Below, in pieces: positions 1 through 4,566 of a stretch of DNA of 5,753 bases (its first letter is position 1; each line of letters opens with the position of its first letter). The stretch is taken from positions 10,933-16,685 of the forward strand of contig DUGE01000108.1 in assembly GCA_013331595.1 (NCBI GenBank), read 5' to 3'. Source of the stretch: Microcaldota archaeon. GTDB lineage: Archaea > Micrarchaeota > Micrarchaeia > Norongarragalinales > UBA10210. The translations under genes were made by a program, and so were the position numbers. The notes beneath the pieces were generated by a model, which did not search any database, was not told where the DNA came from, and saw only the letters and a program-made list of their open reading frames with translations.

Positions 1-32
1 TATTAAAGCCTTTCCCTGAGAATGAAATAACG

Positions 33-668
33 ATGAAAAGCAACATCCAAATCGAAAGCGCAAGCGAAGACGAAACCCTCTTAGGGCAAGAAATGCAGGG
101 TGAAGCCAGCTCCGACAGCAGCCAAGAAAACAAAAACGGACAGCCTGCGGCACAACCCGAAATTCAAACAAGTGAAGGGGACATCGGCAAGGCCATGGGC
201 GCAAAGAAAAACCGAGACTTGACGCTCGTCAGGAAAGCGGAAGCCGCGCTTTTCCTCGCCAACCGCACCGTTTCCCTCGACGAATTGTCAAAACTCCTTG
301 AAACAAGCAGGGTCAATGCGCGCAACCTCGTTGAGCTGCTTAGGAGCGAATATGAAAACCGTGAGGGAGCAATTGAAGTGGTTCTAGGTGAAGCTGGCGT
401 AATGCTGCAAGTAAAGCCCCAATTCCTGCAGGGCGTTTCGGAGCTTTCACGCAAGCCGGACTTGAGCAGGAAGGCAACGAAAATACTCGCACTCGTCGCA
501 AAGAAAGGCGGGCTCATGCAGTCCGAATTGAAGAAATACTTCAAGGGAGAGATTTACGAGTACACTACGGAATTGAAGCGGTCGGGATATATTGAAAGCG
601 AAAAACGCGGCAACACGCGCTATTTAAAGCCGAGCAAGAAATTCACCGAAAGCTTCCAGCTCGCCTAG
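33..668 (+). CDS. scpB: ScpB-like segregation and condensation protein
   Basis: A 211-residue protein that would pair with the kleisin ScpA and SMC in a condensin-like complex that compacts and segregates the chromosome. Residues 1-60 are acidic and rich in S, E, Q and N, and look disordered. A first winged helix covers about 64-140, opening with the family-typical pattern KAEAALFLANRTVSLDEL. A second covers about 144-209, with LSRKATKILALVAKKGGLMQ followed by the wing YIESEKRGNTRYLKP. The core matches bacterial ScpB in order and size; the tail is an addition. ATG at 33 is the first in-frame start, but the frame stays open to the window edge and no clear Shine-Dalgarno precedes it. ATG at 195 (Met55) would give a tail-less form. 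Bases 2-19 end in a TGA in another frame and could be the 3' end of an upstream gene, perhaps scpA, but this is unproven. The gene converges on the nuclease gene with five bases between the stops. Confidence 0.82.
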   Translation: MKSNIQIESASEDETLLGQEMQGEASSDSSQENKNGQPAAQPEIQTSEGDIGKAMGAKKNRDLTLVRKAEAALFLANRTVSLDELSKLLETSRVNARNLVELLRSEYENREGAIEVVLGEAGVMLQVKPQFLQGVSELSRKPDLSRKATKILALVAKKGGLMQSELKKYFKGEIYEYTTELKRSGYIESEKRGNTRYLKPSKKFTESFQLA

Positions 669-673
669 GAATT

Positions 674-1330
674 TTACTTAAACGGAAAACTAAATACGGC
701 CCTAATCTGCTTCGCCCGTTCCTTACCAACGCCCCTCACTTCCTGCAGTTCTTTCTCGCTTGCGGCAACAAGCTTTTCAACCGTCTTGAAATGCTCAAGC
801 AAGGCAAGGGCGTTTTTCGGGCCGATGTTTGGAAGCGATTCCACCACAAGCCTCTGCTGCTGTGCGAGCGAAAGGCCTTTCTTGGAAAACTGGACTTTCA
901 ACTGCCGCGGGGCGTTCAACTGCTCTTTCTTCCCAAGAAGGAAAAGGAAATCCGCCAGTTTTCCCTCGCTTGGAAAAAAGAAAACCGGAATCTTGAAGTC
1001 CACTGCAAGGGCAATGAGCGCCCCCTGCACTGCATTCTCGTGCAGCCTCTCGAAATCAACGCCCACAATTCCAATGAGGGGTGAAGCAAAGTTTTCCTTC
1101 AGCTCCTGAGCCTGGGTGAAAAGCCTACCGTCAATCACGCTGCTCTCGAAATCCGCCGCCGTCTTTCGTTCCACGCAAACGCGGTCGCTCAAGACGAAAT
1201 CACCCACTTGAAGCCTGACGCTTTTCACCATTGCACCCAATTCCCTAAGCCTTTCCACTGCTTCGGTTGCAGCCTCGCGGTCGTCGCAATAGACCTGCAC
1301 CGAATTGTTTTTCTCAAAAATAAGCTCCAT
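674..1330 (-). CDS. xpf: ERCC4-family structure-specific endonuclease (Hef nuclease half / XPF-like)
   Basis: A 218-residue nuclease expected to cut branched DNA (flaps, stalled forks) as a dimer. The ERCC4 domain covers about 11-145. It shows CDDRE at 15-19, GDFVLSD at 43-49 and ERKTAAD at 54-60, matching the family signature GD(x)n-ERKxxxD of metal-binding acidic residues plus Lys, then DGRL at 67-70. A tandem helix-hairpin-helix domain follows at about 155-212, with LPNIGPKNALALL and VRGVGKERAKQI. The C-terminus IRAVFSFPFK resembles the end of euryarchaeal Hef and not the PCNA-binding tail of crenarchaeal XPF. ATG at 1330 was chosen because GGGTG lies seven bases upstream and the protein then begins just before the fold. 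A TTG at 1357 overlaps the helicase stop as TTGA and would add nine residues. All active-site residues are present, so the protein should be active. It is the downstream partner of the helicase gene, in the same order as the domains of fused Hef. Confidence 0.92.
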   Translation of the reverse strand: MELIFEKNNSVQVYCDDREAATEAVERLRELGAMVKSVRLQVGDFVLSDRVCVERKTAADFESSVIDGRLFTQAQELKENFASPLIGIVGVDFERLHENAVQGALIALAVDFKIPVFFFPSEGKLADFLFLLGKKEQLNAPRQLKVQFSKKGLSLAQQQRLVVESLPNIGPKNALALLEHFKTVEKLVAASEKELQEVRGVGKERAKQIRAVFSFPFK

Positions 1331-1337
1331 CCACCGA

Positions 1338-1342
1338 CACCC
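1338..1342 (-). promoter_or_regulatory. Shine-Dalgarno of the nuclease gene
   Basis: Read on the minus strand this is GGGTG, complementary to the archaeal 16S 3' end, seven bases before the ATG at 1330. It supports independent initiation of the nuclease from that ATG instead of the TTG at 1357, and argues that some nuclease is made as a separate protein even if frameshifting also occurs. Confidence 0.55.
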
Positions 1343-1353
1343 GTTTGGAAAAA

Positions 1354-2955
1354 TCAACCCAAAAAATCGCTCATGCTAGTCTGGCCTTTCTTCTTCGGCT
1401 TTTCAGGGATTATGGGCCCGGGAATTTCTTCAACGGACGGCTCTTCACCAACCTGAAGCCTCGAAGAGCCTTGCAAATGCCGCATGTGCTTGAGCATCGT
1501 CTTTTCCTTCTGCCGCGAAAGCCACAGGTAAGCCTCGTCCTTCGTCCCCTTAGTCACGAGGACAACCGCCTCACCCACCTTGGCCCTGCCCGCCCGGCCG
1601 CGGCGCTGTATCAATCTGATTTCGGAAGGGACGGCCTCGTAAAAAATCACCAAATCAACGCTCGGGATGTCGAGCCCCTCCTCGCCAACACTCGTCGCTA
1701 CAAGAACGTTGAACTCGCTGTCGCGAAACGACTCGACAACCCCGTGCTGTTGCTTTTGGTTCATGCCGCCCCCAGCGCGGCCCACAAGGGATTTTGCTTT
1801 CACGCCCGGAAGGGAGTTCAATTGAGACACGATTTCAGTCACGGAATCACGGTAGTGCGCGAAAACAATCACGGTTTTCTTGCTCCCGGCGGTTTTAGAG
1901 ACGATTTCCTTCAGCTTGACCATCTTGGGGTGGTCAATGTCCTTCTGCAAAAGCGCTTCGCAATCTTTCTCAATGATTTTTATTCGCGGGTCCGCGGCCA
2001 ATTGCGCAACTGCCCTAGTCTGGCTTTTGCGTTCGTTAAAGCCGTGCAGGAACTCATACAACGCCCTAACGCCCTCGCTTTCAAGCAAATCAATGGCGTG
2101 CGCAAGGTTCATTGCCTTTGCAACAACGCTGAGCAACTGGTAGAACGACGGGTTTCTTTTCGAAAGCCCCAAAAACTTCTGGCGGAGCATGAGCAATTCT
2201 TTCCTGCTGACGTTTTCCTTGGCCGACATGAAGCCGGACGCGCCCAATTTTCCCACGGGCTCTGCAAGCAAGGCTTTCAGGCCGCTGCGCAGGGAAACCA
2301 GTTCTGGAGGCAAGTCTACAAACTCCCAAAAAACCTTGACGTCGTTCGCGAACTGCTGCACTTCCTCGTCCTGCAGGGTCTTCACTTCAATCGCATTAAT
2401 CCCCAACCCCAGGCAAACTTCCGCGACTTTCTTCTTGTCCGAAGAGGGGCTTGCCGTCAAAGCGAGGACGAGCGAACCAGTTTTCTTCACCCTCTCGCCT
2501 ATGGGCACGTAGGCGTAATCGCCAACTGCCCGGTGCGCTTCGTCGAAAACCACAAGCGCAAAATCATGGAGCGACAAAAGGCCTTTCTTCAAGTCGTTGT
2601 TGATTGTCTGGGGAGTGGCGCAAATGACGGTTGCAGTAACGTATTGTTTTTTCCGCGCTTCCGGGGAAACTTCTCCCGTTACAACTGCCGTTTCTTCCAC
2701 AGTGTCAATCAATTCCTGCAGCCTCTTGGCCTGCTGGAGCACAAGGGGCTTGGTGGGCGCAAGGAAAAGGATTTTTTTCGGCTGGGTTTTCAGCAAATGG
2801 GCGATGGCAAGGATTGCGATGAAAGTCTTGCCCAGCGCAGTGGGCATGACGACCAAAAGCTTTTGGGCCTCGAAAAGCCTTTCAGCGGCCTTCAGCTGAT
2901 AGTCCCGTATTTCCACCTTTTCCTTCCTCAAGAGAGACAAGTCGAGTGAAACCAT
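1354..2955 (-). CDS. hef: Hef/FANCM-type SF2 DNA helicase, separate from its nuclease domain, with C-terminal PIP-box
   Basis: A 533-residue ATP-dependent helicase/translocase of the archaeal Hef family, which acts on forked and branched DNA at stalled replication forks. RecA domain 1: RDYQ (17-20), Walker A PTALGKT (38-44), APTKPLVLQQ (66-75), TPQT (114-117), DEAH (138-141), TAS (167-169). A helical insert of Hef/FANCM type covers about 205-345, ending near HPKMVKL (342-348). RecA domain 2: VIVFAHYRD (362-370), VATSVGEEGLDIP (419-431), QRRGRAGR (450-457). Motif I has Ala40 where Hef usually has Gly; other SF2 families tolerate this. The tail after about 495 is Pro/Lys/Glu-rich and ends QTSMSDFLG, a good archaeal PIP-box fit (Q525, M528, F531, L532). 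Fused euryarchaeal Hef continues through a linker into an ERCC4 nuclease; here a TGA ends the frame and the nuclease lies immediately downstream in the -1 frame. ATG at 2955 is preceded by a weak GTGGT. Confidence 0.93.
   Translation of the reverse strand: MVSLDLSLLRKEKVEIRDYQLKAAERLFEAQKLLVVMPTALGKTFIAILAIAHLLKTQPKKILFLAPTKPLVLQQAKRLQELIDTVEETAVVTGEVSPEARKKQYVTATVICATPQTINNDLKKGLLSLHDFALVVFDEAHRAVGDYAYVPIGERVKKTGSLVLALTASPSSDKKKVAEVCLGLGINAIEVKTLQDEEVQQFANDVKVFWEFVDLPPELVSLRSGLKALLAEPVGKLGASGFMSAKENVSRKELLMLRQKFLGLSKRNPSFYQLLSVVAKAMNLAHAIDLLESEGVRALYEFLHGFNERKSQTRAVAQLAADPRIKIIEKDCEALLQKDIDHPKMVKLKEIVSKTAGSKKTVIVFAHYRDSVTEIVSQLNSLPGVKAKSLVGRAGGGMNQKQQHGVVESFRDSEFNVLVATSVGEEGLDIPSVDLVIFYEAVPSEIRLIQRRGRAGRAKVGEAVVLVTKGTKDEAYLWLSRQKEKTMLKHMRHLQGSSRLQVGEEPSVEEIPGPIIPEKPKKKGQTSMSDFLG
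1360..1366 (-). other. Candidate -1 frameshift (slippery) heptamer at the helicase/nuclease junction
   Basis: On the minus strand the helicase ends GAT TTT TTG GGT TGA. The last T of GAT with the next two codons forms T TTT TTG, which fits the X XXY YYZ rule for -1 slippage. After a shift the reading is GGG TTG ATT TTT CCA and continues without a stop through the nuclease ATG at 1330 to the nuclease stop. The product would be 532 + 228 = 760 residues. I see no strong stem or pseudoknot in the following 30 bases, so a stimulatory element is lacking or not obvious. The same T6 run could also undergo transcriptional slippage, or be a sequencing-error site. Confidence 0.4.
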
Positions 2956-2990
2956 GATAAACCACGCGCGCGTTCAATTTGTTCAAGCGG

Positions 2991-3001
2991 TTAAAGCTTT
3001 T
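2991..3001 (-). promoter_or_regulatory. Probable TATA box of the helicase-nuclease unit
   Basis: Read on the minus strand this is AAAAGCTTTAA, behind a purine-rich GAAAGTAG that could serve as BRE. Its centre is about 39 bases from the helicase ATG, so the usual archaeal spacing of about 26 bases to the start of transcription leaves a leader of about 12 bases. The core AAAGCTTT is palindromic, so it could also bind TBP in the other direction. Confidence 0.45.
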
Positions 3002-3028
3002 CTACTTTCGCGTAGTAATAGACACATA

Positions 3029-3057
3029 CGACGAAAAGCAAGGTTTCTTTTCGGTCG
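3029..3057. repeat. Hairpin 1 in the helicase-histone gap
   Basis: Inverted repeat with left arm CGACGAAAAG (3029-3038) and right arm CTTTTCGGTCG (3047-3057). It forms ten pairs with one bulged G and an eight-base loop. It abuts hairpin 2. Its function is unknown; it lies upstream of both divergent start sites and away from any coding frame. Confidence 0.5.
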
Positions 3058-3089
3058 CCCGCATTTTCTTTACCGAAGAAAAGGCGGGC
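3057..3089. repeat. Hairpin 2 in the helicase-histone gap
   Basis: Strong inverted repeat. Outer arms are GCCCGC (3057-3062) and GCGGGC (3084-3089); inner arms are TTTTCTT (3064-3070) and AAGAAAA (3076-3082). There is one A/G mismatch between the two blocks and a five-base loop TACCG, giving 13 Watson-Crick pairs in 33 bases. It is the most stable-looking fold in the gap. It could be part of a small RNA, a leader element or a protein-binding palindrome; the sequence does not decide. Confidence 0.6.
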
Positions 3090-3107
3090 TAATACTGGAA
3101 GCACAAG

Positions 3108-3116
3108 CTTTTTAAG
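3108..3116 (+). promoter_or_regulatory. Probable TATA box of the histone gene
   Basis: CTTTTTAAG preceded by GGAAGCACAAG, similar to archaeal BRE/TATA arrangements. A transcription start about 26 bases downstream (near 3138) would give a histone leader of roughly 90 bases. No better TATA-like element is seen closer to the gene. Confidence 0.42.
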
Positions 3117-3136
3117 CGAGAGAAATTATTTTTCGT

Positions 3137-3167
3137 TCCCTTTTTAGCGGGGTTTGTCGAAAAGGGA
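3137..3167 (+). repeat. Hairpin in the probable histone leader
   Basis: TCCCTTTT (3137-3144) is perfectly complementary to AAAAGGGA (3160-3167) across a 15-base loop. An alternative six-pair stem, TTTTCG (3130-3135) with CGAAAA (3158-3163), uses the same right-hand A run, so the two cannot form together. If the TATA call is right, the first stem begins near the 5' end of the mRNA. Confidence 0.4.
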
Positions 3168-3214
3168 GAGAACATAGAAATCCGCGTTCAAACAGTTACG
3201 GATTAGTTGAACTA

Positions 3215-3222
3215 GGGGTGGG
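3215..3222 (+). promoter_or_regulatory. Shine-Dalgarno that fixes the histone start
   Basis: GGGGTGGG, a strong archaeal ribosome binding site, ends four bases before GTG 3227; its GGTG core lies six bases before that start. An earlier in-frame GTG at 3218 lies inside this site and is therefore unlikely to be the start. Confidence 0.7.
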
Positions 3223-3226
3223 AATA

Positions 3227-3436
3227 GTGGCAATACTTCCAGTGGCGCCAGTAGAGCGCATCATCCGCAAGGCGGGCGCCGACAGGGTTTCGCCTGACGC
3301 TGCAAAAGCTTTGGCGGAAGTGCTTGAGGACAGCGGTATCAAGATTTCGCAAAAGGCAGTGCAGTTCTCCAAGCACGCCGGGCGGAAGACCGTAACAGCC
3401 GAAGACGTCAAGCTTGCATCCCGCTCGGGAATTTGA
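3227..3436 (+). CDS. Archaeal histone (HMf family)
   Basis: A 69-residue single histone fold that dimerises and wraps DNA into nucleosome-like or extended superhelical fibres. With the GTG start at 3227 the N-terminus is [18 protein letters not shown], aligning with HMfB (MELPIAPIGRIIKDAGA) and matching its 69-residue length. DNA-contacting and fold residues are in place: R11, R20, the RKT triplet at 53-55 (HMfB R52-K53-T54) and D60 for the R-D pair. H50 and D60 of the tetramer interface are kept. G17, matching HMfB G16, which is important for stacking of the superhelix, is present. There is no N- or C-terminal tail. Leu/Ala-rich helix 2 runs from about 22 to 50. The gene is divergent from the helicase and has its own strong ribosome binding site. 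It is followed by a terminator-like tract, so it is probably transcribed alone at high level. Confidence 0.96.
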   Translation: MAILPVAPVERIIRKAGADRVSPDAAKALAEVLEDSGIKISQKAVQFSKHAGRKTVTAEDVKLASRSGI

Positions 3437-3443
3437 AAAAAAC

Positions 3444-3482
3444 AGGGGGCAATAGGCTTTTCTTTTCCCCTCCTCCTTTTTC
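3444..3482 (+). terminator. Probable histone transcription terminator
   Basis: AGGGG (3444-3448) can pair with CCCCT (3467-3471), followed by a pyrimidine-only stretch ending in TTTTT (3477-3481). Positions 3457-3482 are 26 pyrimidines in a row. Archaeal RNA polymerase terminates at T-rich tracts, and the site directly follows the histone stop. An A run at 3435-3442 could extend the stem with the T run. Confidence 0.5.
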
Positions 3483-3488
3483 ATAGGT

Positions 3489-4565
3489 ATGCCTAAAATC
3501 CTGGTTTGCTTCATTTCAAACAATCCTTCGAACCTCGAGCTTTCGCTCTCCGCCCACTCGCAGAATTTCACTGCGGAAACGCGGATGCTCATAGTGGACA
3601 CGAAGGCCACGCATGCTGCAAACGAGCCGCTTGCAAAACAGCACAACGCAATCCACGTTGCAGAGGAAGAGTTCAAGGAAAACACACCGGACGAGTTCAA
3701 GCCACTGTTCCAAGGCGCTTACGGAGGCAATCGCAACATTTGCCTTTACCAGGCGTTCAAGCAAGGCGCAAACGCGGTTTTCTTTGACGACGACACTACG
3801 CCCGCAGAAAACCCCCTGGCGCAATACGAAGCACTTTTCAGCGAGGGCAAGAAAATCATTGCCGGGAAATACTTGCGCCACGCCGCAGGCACGCCGCAAT
3901 TAATCAAATATGCAATAGACGCAGTAGTGGACTATGCTGACGGCGAGCTTGAAAGCGAGCAGGCAAAGCAAAAGCTTGAAGGGTTTTTTGCAGGAGTACC
4001 TCCTGAAACCGAAATCCCGCTGAAAGGCGTCGGGGTTGCTGGGGGCAATTTGGGTGTGAGCCTCTACTGCCTTGAAAAATATTGCTTTTTTCCCACCAAC
4101 TACCGCGTTGAGGACGGGACGTACGGGGTTCTTGCAAAATCTTTCACGGGCGAAGAGCCTTACAATAGCGAAGACAACCCGGCAGTCTTTCACAACAAAA
4201 CACCCCGCGAAAACGCGCTGTTGGAAAACCTTGCAAACGAAATCAAAGGCAACATTATCGCACTGTGCGTGAAAGACTCCGTTGAAGAGAAGGATTCTGG
4301 GTTCAAGCACCTGGCGTACAATATCGAAGAAAACTCCGGCCTGGTTTTCAAGGCGTTTAATCTCGACCATCTCGAATTCAAGCAAAGGCAGAAAAACATC
4401 CTGGAAAAGGCAAGCGCATTGGGCTTTGAAAAACAATTTAGCGCGCTTCTAGAAATTGCCAAGGCAACACCCAGGCCTTCCGAGGAAGAGGTTAAAGCCA
4501 AAGCCCAATTGTTTCACTACGCGCAGGACAACTGGCCGAAAGCGTTAAAAGAAAGGAGTGCCTAA
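3489..4565 (+). CDS. Putative GT-A-fold (family 2-like) glycosyltransferase
   Basis: A 358-residue soluble protein, probably using a nucleotide-activated sugar; acceptor unknown. The N-terminus KILVCFISNNPSN looks like the first beta strand of a GT-A fold. GGNRNICLYQAF (79-90) recalls the G-x-RN helix of GT2 enzymes. FFDDDTTP (98-105) holds a DDD that fits the metal/nucleotide-binding DxD motif. GVGVAGGNLGVSL (180-192) and RVEDGTYG (206-213) would supply the acceptor side and catalytic base (E208/D209), and H235 in AVFHNKTPREN may be the C-terminal metal ligand. Residues 290-358 form a charged helical tail. There is no signal peptide or membrane segment, so it should act in the cytoplasm, perhaps at the membrane. 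The ATG at 3489 lacks a usable Shine-Dalgarno. The gene is one base from the membrane protein gene, so the two are likely co-expressed. Motifs support the fold; the exact family was not recognised. Confidence 0.75.
   Translation: MPKILVCFISNNPSNLELSLSAHSQNFTAETRMLIVDTKATHAANEPLAKQHNAIHVAEEEFKENTPDEFKPLFQGAYGGNRNICLYQAFKQGANAVFFDDDTTPAENPLAQYEALFSEGKKIIAGKYLRHAAGTPQLIKYAIDAVVDYADGELESEQAKQKLEGFFAGVPPETEIPLKGVGVAGGNLGVSLYCLEKYCFFPTNYRVEDGTYGVLAKSFTGEEPYNSEDNPAVFHNKTPRENALLENLANEIKGNIIALCVKDSVEEKDSGFKHLAYNIEENSGLVFKAFNLDHLEFKQRQKNILEKASALGFEKQFSALLEIAKATPRPSEEEVKAKAQLFHYAQDNWPKALKERSA
4555..4560 (+). promoter_or_regulatory. Shine-Dalgarno of the membrane protein gene
   Basis: GGAGTG, six bases before the ATG at 4567 and inside the last codons of the glycosyltransferase gene. 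It supports that start and coupled expression of the two genes. Confidence 0.65.
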
Positions 4566-4566
4566 A

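Noticed and set aside
1..32. 3' end of an upstream gene (possible scpA, TGA at 17-19)
   Set aside because: Only five codons are visible; nothing identifies the product, and the scpB frame itself is also open to the edge.
677..703. PIP-box in the nuclease C-terminus (QIRAVFSFPFK)
   Set aside because: Spacing of hydrophobic and aromatic residues does not match Q-x-x-h-x-x-a-a, and the end resembles the normal Hef terminus.
1345..2949. Possible 534-residue plus-strand gene opposite the helicase
   Set aside because: The translated product is rich in H, R, F, N and Q with no recognisable domain. The minus strand holds a complete set of helicase motifs. It is the codon-aligned shadow of that gene.
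3181..3202. tRNA T-arm-like sequence (GCGTTCAAAC)
   Set aside because: No acceptor, D-arm or anticodon arm can be fitted around it; stem lengths are wrong.
2956..3226. C/D-box or H/ACA guide RNA in the gap
   Set aside because: No C box (RUGAUGA) with D box (CUGA) pair on either strand, and the hairpins lack an H/ACA pocket and a correctly placed ACA.
3218..3436. Histone start at GTG 3218
   Set aside because: This codon is inside the GGGGTGGG ribosome site, and the extra three residues do not fit the HMf N-terminus.
3212..3700. Minus-strand 162-codon frame crossing the histone and the gap
   Set aside because: It overlaps the unmistakable histone gene and the terminator tract, has no domain and no promoter.
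3900..4436. Minus-strand 178-codon frame inside the glycosyltransferase gene
   Set aside because: Codon-aligned antisense shadow, Cys/Phe/Val-rich and without domains, while the plus frame has coherent GT-A motifs.
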